Part shown: piece by piece, positions 1 to 15,300 of the stretch
How the letters are laid out: each line of letters opens with the position of its first letter
Numbering within the stretch: position 1 is the stretch's first letter
Assembly (NCBI RefSeq): GCF_043290135.1
Contig: NC_134704.1
Coordinates: 8,241,501-8,305,500 of the forward strand
Reading direction: 5' to 3'
DNA length: 64,000 nucleotides
DNA from: Rhipicephalus microplus
Lineage: Eukaryota > Arthropoda > Arachnida > Ixodida > Ixodidae
Position numbers and translations under genes: made by a program
The notes under the pieces: model-generated
What the model was told of the DNA's origin: nothing
Databases searched by the model: none
Seen by the model: only the letters and a program-made list of their open reading frames with translations

Positions 1-191
1 TCTGTCTGCAGATTTAAAATCTCGATGCAATGGTATGCATAAGTGGTAATTTTCTTGACAGTACGATAATAACTAAAAAGCTCTTTTTAGGAACCTAGTC
101 CCCCATTAAAACCTGAAAAAAAATTCAGCTAATGAAAGGTTGAAGAGCAGTTTTTGTTTTTTATCGCAGCTAGGCAAAACACAGACTTTAC

Positions 192-311
192 CTGTCACTG
201 TGAACCGAATCTTAAACGATGGCAACTCCTTGCCAGATGTCATAGCTGTGGTAGAGTCGCTTAACATGGCTTGAAGGGTGAGTGTGTGGGCCCCCAAATT
301 CTGAATGTTCT
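192..311 (-). CDS. SMCHD1: SMCHD1-like exon (ENIQNLG block), last in window
   Basis: The acceptor is a pyrimidine-rich tract ending in TTTGCAG; the exon begins in phase with a G left by the upstream exon to form Glu, then reads [14 protein letters not shown]. It ends at ACAG followed by a GTAAAG donor. It matches the vertebrate ENIQKLGNYTLKLQ block that follows the transducer domain. Length is 120 nt. Downstream exons continue off the left edge. Confidence 0.9.
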
Positions 312-3300
312 CTGCAAAGAAAAAGTAAGAGGCACTTTGCACAGGAGACCACACCAGTCAGAACGACAAGAACAAATTACCTACATAATGCTAAGCTTCA
401 ATTCAAAATGTTTATACCTGCAGCCTATTATTAAAAAAAAAAAGAACAGCCTTGAAAAAAAAAAAAACATTACAGTCAGACTGCTTACATGCAAAGTTAT
501 AGCATTTTTCGGGCACCCTGTTTTTTTGGACTCTGCCATGGTACTGTCATGTGATTCATAGAGTCAATGTATAACATTGACAAATATTTTTGATGTTTGA
601 CACCCTCTGTGTTTGATTTCCAAGGCTTTTTCTTTCAAGCACCAGTCGAAAGCTTCTAAGAATCGGCAAAAGACAAACATCGCTGCCAGTTTGTTTTTCT
701 GCAGCTTAGAACATGCGTTGCATGCATACCATAACCTGATCTAGTCAACATCACTGGTAATCATCGGCAACTTCATCCCATAGGTCACTCGCGTCGCACT
801 TTTCGCTGTCGTAGCATTCCTTTCGTGCTGCTTCCTGCGCTCATCTTGAACAAGCAATTGCCAACCAAAAAGCTAGAAAAGAGCCGTGTAACAAGCGTGC
901 AGGTCAAGCTGCCTGACCGAAACAAATGCAACTGGGCGAAGCCTTACGCGAAAACCCGAACAAAAAACAAGTGCTATCGCACATTTGAGAGGGCTATCGC
1001 ACATTTGATAAGATGAGCCCACAGAAAAATAAGCAGGTGTTCTGATAATGATGATAGTGCCAGCTCCAGAGCTGGGCACTACTTTTTTAGCTGCGAGTCA
1101 TTTTTTAAAATCACTATTCTTTATTTTGAAGTGCTGTGGAGATATTAAGGGGATAAAATTAGATACATTAGTCTGAAACATTTGGCATTTTGAAATTCGA
1201 AATAGTGAAATATCTTTAGATTCATGAAACGGTCATTTCGATGTGAATTTTCAAAAAGTCATTGATCTGGAAAAATCATTTCTGAGGTTCACTCTAACTA
1301 GATTTGAGTGCATATTGCACATGTTTTTGTACGCATACCAAGCGTTGTACATCAATTAAACTTTTTCGCTATGATAAGAAGGTCTCATTTGTCCAAAAAA
1401 TATGTGTTTTCTGGATAAATATGAAAAAATTATTAACTTGGGTCGCACAAGGATATAATTGTTGCCAACCTAAAGTAAGCAATTAGTACGAGCGGAGTAT
1501 TCTAAGCCTTCTCACTGTGGAGTAATCTGAGCCACTAATCGTCCAGAACCATAAAAGTTCAGTGGCACAAAAACTGTTATTGTCCAAAGTGAAAACTATG
1601 CAACATTAGTACTATGGGACTGATTACATATTTGAAATTGGCATAAAAACGTATGTAAAGGGCAAAAATTTCACTGCTTGAAGCCTCTCTTGCTCTCTGC
1701 TTTTAATTGAAAACACTCAGTATATTTTAAAGCTTTAGTGAAAGACTGTGCATGTCGCAGATTCATACCAGCCAAACCAGGGACTTTTGTTCAAATAAGG
1801 ACCGCATGGGCATCCCTTTACTTTGGTGTGTCACATAAACTCATGTCAACCGTTTTAGTTTCACTTAAGTTTTCTTTTTTTTCAGAAGTTGGGTTGAAAC
1901 ATTACATTTATGGCCACAATCAGGAAGACTGGTCCGAAATTTGCAGTCTCCCGGACAAATCCAGAGACTTCTTCGCAGGTGTTCAAATTATGGTAAATGG
2001 AGTAAAAAAAAATGGAAACAATTCATCAAGACAGGTTGGCAGCAGTCTCGGCACCCACGTCTAATGGGCAGATGGTTCACGAATGTGCAGGCAAAGCAGC
2101 AACTCACCCATCCTGCGAAACCAATAGCCCCAATTCTTGTTGTGAGGAGAGACGTACTGCGCGACCACCTTATCACCAGATGCAGCTGCACAGAATGAAA
2201 CAAATGGCATATGAAGCAACATAATGAGCAGTCATGTATGTGTAAATAATAAACTTAAGGTCTTAAGCAAATTTGAAGCTAACAGTGACTTGGTCAAATT
2301 ATTTCGAAACAATTTGAATAGTACAGTAGACTCTCAGTAAATGCAAATGTATTAAACGGAACTGCTGCTTAAGGGGAGATGTGGGTCTAAAACGCGAGTT
2401 TTTTCTTTTTTTTTTTCAAAATTACCGATTTTTGTTTTCACCTGGTTTGATAAAATGTGTACCTCTACTGTTCTGGAAAAAAAAAAAATACATGTGAAGA
2501 CTCGACTGGAAATGTTTTAAAATTGCATCTAAAGAGCACAAGGTGCCTGTTAAAAGGCCCAGAGCGTGCAGTCTTCGAGCAGCTTGCCGCCAATAATGCA
2601 CTGCCACGCGCCATTGTCGATCACACGAGGCAAAGAGTCGAGCCTCACTCTTCAAATAATGACAGTTTCTCTCGCTTACGCAGCGCAAGAAATACCGTAA
2701 TTACTCGAATCTAATGCGCACCTTTTTTCCGGTTAAGAGTGTTCATAAATTGCATGTGCATTACAAGCGAGTACGAAAAAAAAAAATGAATACGGTCATT
2801 GTATTGCCATTGGCATTTCCAAAATGGCCGCCCCCTACGTGCGTCGGCATGGAGCGTCGGCCATTTCTGCCTATGTGTTTCCCGTGTGTGGCACTTCGTA
2901 CGTGTGCTGAAGAGTTCGTCATCTGGTAGTGCATTAGCATCTACGGCATCATAGGGCCGACTCCAAAAACTCGATGAGTGCACCACAATGCCGCTTTTAA
3001 AAGAAAAGTCATCGCGTGTGCCGAAATGGACGGAAATCGGGCCGCATCGCGGTCGTTCGGAGTTCCCGAAACGTGCGTGTGGGACTGGCGGAAACAAAAG
3101 CAGAAGATTGTCGACAGCAAAGCTTATTGCAAAGGCTTCAGTGGACCACAGCAGGGTCGGTTTCCGCAAATTAAAGAGCTGCTCGGCGAGTATGTGCTTG
3201 AGCAGCGAGCGGCACAGCGGCCCGTGACAGAACTGCTCCAAGTGCGGGCTATGCAATTAGCCTCAGAAAAAGGTCTAATGCGGAGCCAGTTTAAAGCGAG

Positions 3301-6300
3301 CAGGTGCTGGCTAACTAACTTTATGAAGAGTAAAGGCTTTTCTCTCCAAAGGAGAACGGGCATATGCGAAAAGTTTTGCGGAGGAGTACGATAAAAAGCT
3401 TCACAGTTTTCAGAGGTTCGTCCTAAACTTGCGGCACAACAACGGCTACCTGCTTGGGCAAATCGGGAATGCCGATCAGACGCCTCTTTACTTCAACATG
3501 CCTGGCACCACAACTGGCGAGAAGAAGGGGTCGAAGCAAGTTCGCGTGCTGACATCGGGCCATGATAAAACTAGAGTGACGGCAAAGCTCCGTTGCACGT
3601 CAGATAGGCACAAGCTTCCCCCGTACCTCATATTTAAACGGAAGACACTCCCGAAAGGAGACGTTTTCGTGAGTGGTGTGATCGTGTCGGCCAACGAGAA
3701 AAATGGGCGCGCGTTGCAATCAATGTCTTACTTTTTTTTTTTTTCGTCGTGGAAACCGGGTGCGCGTTACAATTGAGGGCGTGGTAGAATCGAGTAAATA
3801 CGGTAATAAAAAGAACCATGCTTTTGTGCGTTTTTCGAGTGCCGCGACTGACTTATCCCGTGATACAGGTCGGGGATCGCTATTGGCCGCTGTGCACCCA
3901 TATGTGTTCTGAAGCCTACTTGCGGGGTACATGTCTTGTCAAGCAGCGCAGCTGAACAGTATTTTTCTCGTGTATTTATCTCCGTTATAAATGAAAAAAA
4001 AGCCATTGCTCGCGCATGAAAGCCGTTAAGGTGCTGCACTCTGTGGGAATAGGTTACGAACAGCTCGTCCGATTTGCGGCAGTTGTTGGCTTGCAAAAGC
4101 CAATGCATCAAAAGTCATTCACAGCCATCAGCCAGAAAGTTTGTGATGTGGCACTGAATGATGTCAGTGCCAATCTTACAAGGTCGAAGGAGCTCACAGT
4201 GAAGAAGCTTAACGGGGACGACATTGTCATTATGTACGACGATATGTGGCACAAACTTGGTTGAAAAATAGCATCGACACTGTTGTGTCTCTCGACACTG
4301 GACTTAGTTTAGATTTCGCAGTCTTGTCGAACTTCTTCCTAGCTTGCAGTCGGCACAAAGCTCTGCCAGACGGAGGGAAGAAGTTTGACAGGCGTTTCAG
4401 GCCCTGTCTGTGAGCGAAATGTCTGTGAGAAGTCGGCTCGAAAAAGCCGAGAAAGACAAACTCATGGCGCTGGCATATTTTAGTGGCAGTGGCAACTAAA
4501 ATATGTATTGTTCTTCTTGATGTGTAATTTCCTAGCATTTACAGACATCTTTCATAAATAAAAACTCAAAAATTTTTTTTTTTCAAAACACAAGATTTGC
4601 CATTTATTTCTATGTGCCCCTCCTTTTCTGGGCACTTCTACTGCTCAGATCTGCATAAAATTTTACCCAATTTTTTTTTAAAGTATGATAAATACAATTA
4701 TCTAGTTTAAATTTCAATATTTTACTTTATAATAAACAAATTTATGTAAACCTTTACACCTTTACTAGGGTAGGTGAAATATGAACTTTTTTTACGTCTA
4801 TTATGTTTCATGCCTATTATGTATTTTATATGTGCTTCTTAATTAGTTATTTCTATACTACAATTTATTTGAAAATTTATGAACTACAAATGGTAAAAAA
4901 TTATGGAAGTTTAGGTATGAAAAGAGGGGGGCAAAAAGGTTAAGGTTTTCACTTTGTCATTCCGCAGAGCTAAATGTAAGCATTTTACAAGAAAACTAAT
5001 CATATATTTGAAATCAGCATTTAAAAGTTCTATAAACAGCTGAAATTTCATTGCTCTAGGGTGAATATTTGAAAAAAAAAAAGTGTCTTACAGTAGCATC
5101 TCTCCTTAAATAAAACAAGTGCTTACGGCAAGAATTGGTTTCGTGCTTGTATTCTGCATCCTGGTTAATCTCTTATTAAACAAAACTCCTGCTAAATGAA
5201 ACAATTTCCTGGTCCCTTCAGGCTTCGTTTAATGAGAGTGTACCGTATATACCACCCATAACATAAGTCCAGAGAGTCGCAAATATCCGCACTAAAACCA
5301 AAACAACCTTTTTCAAAGTGCAGCCTCGTGTGCTGGAGAATAGAAGCATGTGATGCATGGTGTTCACAACCATAAAATTTCCGAATGCTAAAAAAAATTA
5401 CTATGTTCTACTATGTTCAACTACAACGTCGCCTAAACTTCGGTGCTTCTAAATAAAAAACTGACTGGTGACCTTGAAGAATATGGGTGATACTGCATAT
5501 TCCTCGGACTGCAAATTTCATGCAGCAACACTTGCGCCATTTTTTTTTTAGGAGCGGAGCTCCTTATGGTGTGGCTTGTGCATCCTCCCCTTGTCGTAGT
5601 GCGTAACCTGTGGCACATACCCGCATACCAGTGGCACATACCCGCCCTCAGGCACATATCCGCATGTCCACATGTTACGAAAAACTTAGCATGGCAAACT
5701 TAACAACCGCGCAGATGGGTGTATGAACGGGTGTACGTACAGACAAACTGATGCACAGATGGAAGCAGGGATTGACAGACGCTCCGCCCCACTCATCATC
5801 ATTCATTCTGTGGATGTGCTGTGACTTTCTTCACACAAAGTGAATGCCAATTACGGGGAGTTTTCACAACTCATGACAATTTGTCACACCTTTCTCGGAT
5901 GCCACTTGTTTAGACACACTTCCAGATTGTTCTGTGCCCAAATTTCAGTTTGATATTTCTAGAAAACGACAGCTGTCCGACCCGTGCTTTCCCTAAAGGT
6001 TCTTGTCCGAAAAATCAGGATTTGTTCCTTTTTACCTGCCAACCTGGCAACAGAAAAATTGGTAAAACCCCTGAGCAAGAAAGGAGGTGGAGAGCGGGGA
6101 TTAGATTTTTTTCTTCATTTGTAGCTGTGATGAATTTGCGTTTAACGACAAGCATAATCATGTTTTGCCGCCATAAGTCAAATAGAGGCACTGAATTGTT
6201 TTACTTCATTTTTGGCACTAAAAAAAAAACAAAAAGCAAGAGAGATGGGGGAGGGGGAAATCCAAAAGGCAAACATCGGCGTTGCTGTCTCATAATGGCT

Positions 6301-9300
6301 TGGAGTGGCCGAACAAACAAGGGTAAGGTTTCCCACTAAGGTTAGAGCCTCAATAGGGGCGCACAGATACTCCGAGAATTTTACGTCATCAAAACAACTA
6401 GAAAAAAGATCGATTTCTATCAAAATAACTTACATATGTCTTCACACGTGAATGGACGGGACAGCGCAACTGGCTGCCGCGATAGCGCGGGTCAAAGCTT
6501 TGGCTTTGCTGGCAACAAGATTCTTCAGCGAGAATGCCAAAACGCTTCTAGCCTTTTTTTCTACGTCTTTACTGCCTTCAATTTACTGCTGCGTCATTCA
6601 CGTGCCCTCAAAGCTCATAGATCGCTATCGCGTCACTGCTATCCGGGTTATGTGCGCAGCGATTCCGGCAAACAGTAATATTGATTTCTATCCACGTGCC
6701 TTTAAAACAAAGTCGTTTTATGCTATGGCCGCAACTGCCACAGTTTTGTCCCCAGAGTTTGCGGAAAAGCAGCGTTGCTAAATGGTCGAGCACTGGCCGT
6801 GCGCACACTTTCAGAGTTTTGTCAATAACGTCATGACCTTACATTGCGATTGTGTCGAACGATCGCGATTTCGTCCACCGCAGTTGTGGCAATGACAAGC
6901 ACACGCACTGTAGAAGACAGTGCTGGTCACACCCTGACTACCGAAGCTTCGAGCACGCTGCTCTTAATCGACCTTCGTTCGACGGTTTCGGTACTAGAGT
7001 TTATATCACACACCGCAATTAAGAAGAGTGTTCGGACCATTTGAAATTCGGCCGATACACATTAACTTGGCTGAGAAATTTCACAAATTCGTATCTGCCG
7101 CTGTTTCGCATCACTGGAACTCTACTGTACGTTTCACAAACACCTCTCAAATTCATTTATAATAAAATGCGAAAAGCCCAGAACGGACTAATCTGCATTT
7201 CTGTCTATGCGGGCAGATCTCCCACACAGATTTCGATTTCCAAGATATTTTCATGGCAACGTACGAAAGGAAGAAATGGACGAAATCCAGGAGTCTCCCG
7301 GACAATGCGGGGGACTTGGCAGGTATGCAATGATGATAACACCAATACATATCGTTCTCTCCTAGTGGCGAAATATAGCACAATGCCGGTTCTGTGGCCT
7401 CCGCAATGCATCATAGCCAATCGAGGAAGCCACGCTATTTTACTAATTATATTACTTTAATCGAAAATGAAATATTTTTCAGAAAATTTCAGCCAAGATC
7501 GCGGTCAAAATTCGTACATTTTACAGGAAAATTGAAAGAGTTGGCAGGTATGGTACCACTTACAGTGCCAGACAATCTTCATTTCCACAGAAAGACGCTT
7601 GTTCTGAGCTCCAGGTAACTTGCTGACATTCTCCCCCTTTTTGTTCTGAATTTCCACCTTGATGTCACCTGCACAAGACGACCACAGGAAAATCTAAGCA
7701 CACAGAAATTTGGATGTCAATAAGTAAAACATGCACCAAACTGAAAGTGAGACAATACACTACACTTAAAAAGGGCCAGTTTATGTAAGTTGGCAACCTG
7801 TGTCAGCCAAATGCCATATGGGTACAGTGTGTTAGAAGAGAGCAATAGAATGAACGAGGCGACCGTGCCTCTTCTTGACTGATTCTCGAGCGCGTGACAT
7901 CAGCAGCGGTGCTGTAGTCATTTTGTACTGAAAATATCATGAGCGTCTGCATAGGGAGCGCGCGCTTCGTAGCCTGCGAAAGCATGTATCGGCTCACATT
8001 TAGCACATTTAATAAAGATGACTTGCCATAGGCAGGAACTGTTGCAGGTTCGGTTCCTGGCCACGGCAAGTTATCTTTTCACCTACTTTTCTTTTTTCAC
8101 ACTTACATTACAATTCGGTCTAATAACTTCCTCTGCACTTTCCTTGGCATTATTGTCTGTTAGACCTCATTAATATTGTGTGAGAACCCATAAAAACAAG
8201 CCCTTAAGTATACACTTCGTTCCCTAATTAATTACCGAGGGTCTTGTACTGGCAGACTTTGTGCCTTTAGGTTGTATACCAGAGACTATTCGTCAGCTGC
8301 AATCTTCTAATAAGTTCACGTGCTACGTGACACCAAACAGGCTAATAAAGAGTGTGCTATACTCGCTGCCAGGGCTACTGGCGCTGACTAACACTCCCAT
8401 GTTTAATTCACATATAATCTCAATAAAGTGGCTGGGGGGATGGCCACCATGGTAGCTGAGTGGTAGAGCATCAACGTGTTAATCGAAAGTCGCAGGTTCG
8501 GTTCCTGCCCACGGCAAGTTCCTGCTCACGGCAAGGAAGGTGAATGGGAGTTGAAAAAGACTGCATTGTAACCAGTTCTGCACCATAAGCAGTTACATTA
8601 TAACTGGTCTACACTGTAATGCATACAAAGGCTTGGTTTGTTGAATGTCGGCGGTCATATATGCCGAGAAGGGAGTCTGAAAACTTTGCCAAGCGAAAGC
8701 TGATCGTAAGTCTGCATACTGCCTCCCATTTCCCCCCCTTGCCCTGATTTCCGTTCTGCCAGTCAAGCAACGTCTGGAAAATTGGTGACCTCATTCGCAG
8801 CGTCCAAATTCTGCATGTGGTGCTCGCTGCAGTCCCCGATATCTTCGTCGCAAGTAATCTGCAGCTGGCACGCATGAGCACGCACCTATCACATGCTTTG
8901 AAATGTTTTTTTACATTTTTTTTTTTCAATTTGTGCGTGCCATATTTTTACCACGACCATGTCTCCAGTGTTTGTTGTAAAAGTAGGAGGCTTTGAAAAA
9001 TGTTATATATAAGTGGACTCTGTTTCAAAGGGCAGCATAAGAAAATCGTTGGTGCACCGAAATTTAGTCGTTATAATAGATCGTTATATCTGGGATTGCT
9101 ATAAATGGGTTCGACTGTATACTCATGGGCATACATATTTATTATGAACCCGTGAAATGGGGGTGCTCATTAGAGTTGTATAAATACTCTACCAAGAGAC
9201 ATAGTTTCTGACAAGTTGAGACAATAAAATGCTTTTTCTAGTTATTTCCACCCAATTTTAGGTCTACTGCATTCAGAGTTGTCAAGAAACATATTTAGAT

Positions 9301-12300
9301 GCACTTGGCATTTTAGCATGACTTTTTCAGGGGGCACTTCTGATAAGCCCGACTCTTTACTAACAAACAACTGTGGCCCCTTCGAGTTCATTCTAACGGA
9401 CATCTACTGTATGATGTGTTGTCGTGCCAAGTCGTTGGGCTCAGTGGCTTTGGTTACTTTTGAGTGCTTTGACTTCCCTTCAACTCCCCTTGTGATGAGA
9501 GTGTGTCATGCTCAATACGATGGCCGCTTCAAGAGGCATACTGTTTTGATGGCTAAAGAAATCAGTCGCTGCCCATAGTGTCTATTAGTGAGGTAACGAT
9601 ATAACGAATTTTGCCTCAGGCAATCTAAGAATTTCAGACCTGTTTCTGTAATTTTGGTACGAGCCTGCATCTTGCACTGGCGAGGCGGCGACAGTGCGCT
9701 TGTGGCCCCGACGACTCAGAGGCGAGAGTGAGCATTTGTTATTGCACGCAGATGTGCGCGAGGCAGGCAGGCGGGCCTGTGCCCCATGAACCGGCGTTTG
9801 CGCAGTTCTTGTCGGCGCAGGCACATGGGTGGATGTGCCCCCCCCCCCCCCTCCGAACAAAAAAAAAAAAACACTTCTGTATTGGCAGTGCCACACTTAT
9901 AGTTAGCATCCCATATGTGAGGCCACGCTAAATATGGAGGATGCTTTGCTACTATCACAATAATAATGCAGTTTTTTACCACTAAATAAATGTTTTGTGC
10001 TAGCTTTGCTCTAAATTCCCCTTTTGTTTTAATTTGTGCATTTATTTTTTGAATTTCCATACTGAACCTGCATATAACAAACTCCTCTTTATGATAAACC
10101 TTTCCGGGAGTCGGCCAATTTCGCTATATCTGGCTTTAAATGTAACATCATGCAGAAGGATGCGAAATACCATGTTTGAAGACATCGTCTGAAAAATAAA
10201 CGCACTTTTTCATGCATCCACAGGCTTCTAGTTACTTCAACACCCTACTTTTTCTGCTCAATGCCAAAAAGTCCCGTGTCGAGTTTTATTATTATTCTGA
10301 ATGCAATGAAAAGACAGCCTTTTCACTACAATTAGGGTCCCTTTACAATTGTGTACATAAAGAACTGACACACCTATGGCCTTTCCAGCTGCCCGCTTCT
10401 CATTTGGGTAGAGCTGATCTCCCTCAGGCCATGTAACGTAGAGCTTTGAGGGCAACCTGAAGAAAGAAACAGATGCAACAAAATGGAAGTAGGCCTGATT
10501 TTGACATAACTTGCAATAAGTGCATTGGTACTGCATATATCGATTTTCCAAAAAGCCTGAAAAAGCGTGATGAGCATGCCTAGTATGCTAACGTGTTTTA
10601 CTAATAAGGCTTGCAAACCTTTCACTAGCAGCCCGCAGCTTCACACAAAACAAATATTTGTTACTAAGCTAAACAATGCTTGCATTATTTCCTCACCTAT
10701 TACAAATAATCAGCCATTTTATTTTTTTGTGAGACACCGCACGCAATCACTGCGAATTTAAATGTCACAGAGGAAGGAGAACTTTATATTTCTGTATCTT
10801 CCAGATTTTAGTCATTGTGAAGATTACTAATCGATGCGCTTCTTGAAACCGGATGCAAAATAAAAAATTACCTATACAAGAGAAAGAAAAAAAGCGTCTT
10901 TTCAGATGGTAACATTCGATGATATTTTGCCCTGCATCATTTATTTATATGGTCCAATGCATAAAATATACTACTGTGAAGGAAGTAACTGCATAAAAAC
11001 ATGTACAGTTCTCCTTTATCAGAAATTAATATTGTCACGGGGTCATGACGTGGCCCAAGACAGGAGACTTTGCGTTAGAATTTAACTGTTTATTTGGGTT
11101 AACCTGTGCCCGGTAAACGGAAAGTCTGATTACAGTAGCAGTCTTCGACTGATAGCGGCGAACAAAGCGTCGGCCGTCGATCAACTACTCACAAGCGGCG
11201 AAGCGCGTCGGCATTTATACTCTTGCCGTCGAATGTTCTAGCATTATCGCAGGCGGTGGCGCAGGTTCCAGAGTAATCTGTACAGTTTGCAGAGTAGGCG
11301 TGATCTTATCGAAATGATCTACTACAGTGCGGAAGCTTCTCGAAAACTGCAGGCGCGTTTTGCGCTCAGAATTGTGTAGTGTTTTGGGACGATAACAAAA
11401 CTTGGGAAATTAAATGTGGCAATATAACGAATAACAAGTATTAAATATTCAAACAATATAGCAGTATTTTAACTTTCTTTGATTCAAATGTAAATTATAG
11501 GAATTTTCTAAGTATTCAAAACGAATGAATAGTTGTATACTAATCTGCATGTAACTCACCTGTAAAGGTGGTTTCACTGCATTTGAGGAGTGCTAAACCG
11601 CGAAAACACCTGTCCGAGAATAATAGGCCCTGCCGCAAAGTACCTCTTCAAGGTAAAATGAACATATCACCCCACATTGATTTATTTTTTAAGTTTAAAA
11701 TTTTGCTATTATATCAACTTGCATGCTGTAACCATGGTAAATTTTGAAATGTAACATATTTTACAGAGTACCACAATTTTTATTGACTGTGCAATCCTGC
11801 TATCATTCAAAGTAATTTCCCCTTTCTTCGAACCAAAAAATGAATGGCATTCGTACAGGCCTTGTTTCAATATTTAAAAAATACTGTGCAGGTTGATTTG
11901 GCCATGACAAATATGCTGATTTTTCGTTATGCTGTGTGATATACAATATTCGAATTCAATTAAAAATTATTCCAACAAAATCACTCAAACCTAAAGGTCA
12001 CTAGTTTCACAAGCCATATAATTGAATAGGTGCTTTCATGGCTTAGCACTCCTCCACCGCAGTGAAACTACTTTTACGAAGGTTACACGAGGACTAATAT
12101 TCACCTGTTCATTCATTTTGAGAAATTGTAAATAATCGAAATTCGTAAACAAGTGGATTTTAATACCATGATGTTCGTTTGAATATTTATTTATTTGATA
12201 CTGTCAACCCAGTGGTTGGGGTGATTACTGAGAGGGTGTCACATGATACATATCATTTGAACAAAAAAGAAGAAAAAAACATTCCATAGCACATGGGAAT

Positions 12301-15300
12301 AACACAAATAACCAGCATCAAAAAATAAGAAACAAACTACAGTCATTATGCAAAGAAAAATCGACTAATAAATGGTAGTGCAGAGAATTTGCATCACTAC
12401 AGAAAAAGAGTCCAATGCAAGATCAGTTGGTGTTCCATGTTGTAAAAAAAACACTTGGTAAACTATTCCACATTTCTATTGTGTATGAAAAAAATGAGTG
12501 TCGGAAAGCATTCGTGCGTGCGAAATAGGTTGAACAGACCTAGTGTTATTAAAACAACCACATCACCTTCTAGGAGGCTGAAAATATAAGTCCTTCTTTA
12601 TTTAGCTATGCCCATTTATAATCTTAAAAAAAAAAACTTGAAGCGATGTTTGCACCTGCAAAACTTCAAAGACTCAAGCTCGCGGGATTTTAACAAAGCC
12701 GTGACAGAATGTGTGTGTCGGTATTCCCGCATATGAAACGGATCGCTAATTTTTTAATTCTTTCAATTTTCAAGACTTTCTAGTAAGGTGACCACACAAT
12801 ACTAGCGTACTCCAAGACAGGTCATACGAATGTTTTAAGCAGTTAGCTCTACATCTGGGGTGGCATGTTCAAGTTTTTTCTTAAGAAAATACAATGTTTT
12901 GTTTGCCTTTGAACAGGTGCTATCTATATATGCGTGCCATTGCAATGTGTGCATAATACTAACTCGTAGGTATTTGAAACAAATGGAATTATTTAAAGGG
13001 TGATTTTCGATGTGATACGTAAATAACAGTTCCCGCTGATCTGAGAGCATGCAAGTGGTGATGTTGTCCTTGCTATAGCTTATTTCCATGTCCCATTTTT
13101 TACACCATTTTTTTTTTTACAAAATTCGACGCATTCAATCATTTGTGCAAGCCTAAACTCTAGGTTTACGGTGGAATGTACCACAGATTTCCTATTACTT
13201 GATGTAATCACTTGCCCATAACAAGAGCCTTTACTGGAAATGATAAAACACATGGAAACACTAGGCCTTAATATAGCAATACTCACCTCCCTTCTTCTTC
13301 ATCAATTATCTTCTGCAGCATTGAATCAGTGACCTTGCGATCCAACTTTGCTAGTGGGAATATCTTCACCTCATCATAGAGTGATCTCGGCTCCTGAAGC
13401 AGAAAACCCCTCCCAAGTTCATTGTTGCAGAATTTGGTTGAAAAAAAATTCATGTAGGCACCACTCACATTAATGAGAAATATTATTAATATGTACCCAC
13501 TTGGAATGCACTAGTGCTCAAAAGCATAGTAGCAATGAATCTCCAACAGGGTCTCCTCACTAAGTACAATCAAACCTGTTTATAATGAATTCGACAATGA
13601 TGTGAAAAGTGGTGATTACATCAGAAGTTCGTTGTACATGGATTCACCCTTCATAACATGTGCAAATTAACAACGCAGGCATTTTTTGTTTAACACATTA
13701 AGCTGGGCTAGTTGGTACCGATTGAATGCTCCTATAATACTAGCCAACTTGCACAAGTTCGCACAAAGGCTGCAAAGAAAAACTCGGGACAACCACTGGA
13801 CTTCAACTAATTTTTAATCGTGATAAAGGACAGATATGTATACATTATTGAGTACAAACATCACAGCACTGCTACTTGGCAATCGTTATTAACATTCCCG
13901 ATGTCTAATCCACCTTTTCGGCAGCCTATGTGCTCAATTGAGAAATCTCATTTTATGTGAAGCACCATTTCACCAGACTTGGTACTTGAACATGCACTTG
14001 GGCCCAACTCTTGTTTTTCATAAGAGGTGTTATAAGAGGTGTCTTGTTTTTTTATAAGAAGTATGAATACAATAAATCTAATAAGAGGTGTTTTTATAAG
14101 AGGTGTCTTGTTTTCTGTAAGAAGTATGAATACAATAAATTTTGCAGCTGTTGTAGAGATCAGTAACATGTGCCCAACTAAGGAAAGCAATCATATAAAA
14201 GTAATGAATACAGTAATACCTCGTTAGCTCAATGTCGTAAAAACCAGAAAAAATTTCAAGATACAGATTTTCGAGATGAGCAAAGTTTTACTAATTTCTT
14301 AATCACCACAATTTACCAACTGATGCTCCTTGTGCAGGTTTAAAAGATAAAAATTAACATACAAGAGATTTAAACCGGCTGAATTTTTCCAGCTAAATAT
14401 GCAAGGCCACGGTGTCTGCCTTTTCTATTATTATTGCTGAGGTGACAGGAAGGTTGGCCGCTCTGGCATTTCGCAGCCATACCATGACCACCGCTTCAAC
14501 GTCCGGAAACATTGACCCTTGAATACACTTCTGCTAGCTGGAGAAGCTCTGCTCAAATCCATCCAGGACCTTCTGCTTGTTTTTGAGCACTGTTGAAAGC
14601 ATAGACGAAGGGATGCTAAATTTCTGCGCGGTGCTAGATTTCGTTCGGCCTCCTTTCTCCACTTTCTTAATTAGGGGCAACCTTTTTTTCTAGCGTTAGC
14701 GACTTGCACTGCTTTGACGCCTATGACTAAGAAGCACAAAAAACAAACGCTCTAACATGGGCACTCACTCACCCATTTGGCAGATGTGTTTCAGAGGCAC
14801 TTCACCTCTGAAAAAAAACTCTCAAAACAATGAGGTGATTTACCTCAGTCAGATCCTTCTGTCTCCCGATTAGCAGAGGTTTTGCTGTGGGAAACACCGG
14901 CGCACACTGCAAGCTTCACCCCTGGTTTCATGTTAGTGAAGACCCTTTCCTACATGCTTCGCCCCTTCCTAAAATCGAGTTGATGGCAATGCTCTACACC
15001 ATGCATACATGTCGTAGAACAGAAATTTCACCCAGAAGTTAATGCAATTAGGTTATGTTAGATTGAGTTGTATAAGCATAACATGAGCCACAATTGTTCG
15101 GACACGTTCCAAAGGCAAGAGCAGCCAGAACTGAGGTGAACCATGCATACCTGCTGTATCTCCACCTCCCCTCCTGTCGCACAGACGCTCTCGGAGTAGT
15201 CACCATATAAAAGGAACCTTCGAATTGAGCCAATGATGATTGGGTTTGTTCTCTGTGTCCTGATCTGAAACCCAACAAGACCGGTACATTTAAAAAAGGG

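Larger units (their letters stand above)
2373..5105 (+). mobile_element. Kolobok-like DNA transposon, copy 1
   Basis: The element is bounded by TTAA at 2369-2372 and 5106-5109. Termini are GGGGAGATG on the left and CATCTCTCC on the right. The same TTAA target and GGGGAGAT terminus bound the larger copy at 56329-63822, and both encode the same transposase family. Kolobok elements characteristically use TTAA targets. This copy is AT-rich and decayed, has lost most of its transposase and contains a nested Tigger at 2695-3803. Confidence 0.75.
2324..5240. mobile_element. Tigger-type MITE, split by a Kolobok-like element
   Basis: Left terminus CAGTAGACTCTCAGTAAATG follows a TA at 2322-2323; the right end reads TTTAATGAGAGTG before TA at 5241-5242. 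The pair resembles the terminal repeat of the intact MITE at 27960 (CAGTGGACTCTCATTAAACG). Only about 50 bp (left) and 130 bp (right) belong to the MITE; the rest is the Kolobok-like insertion at a TTAA inside it. The right terminal repeat has lost several bases. Confidence 0.6.

Noticed and set aside
8441..8518. Possible functional tRNA gene
   Set aside because: A and B boxes are present, but the acceptor stem does not pair, the anticodon arm is irregular and a second fragment of the same family lies at 8005. It is a tRNA-derived SINE.
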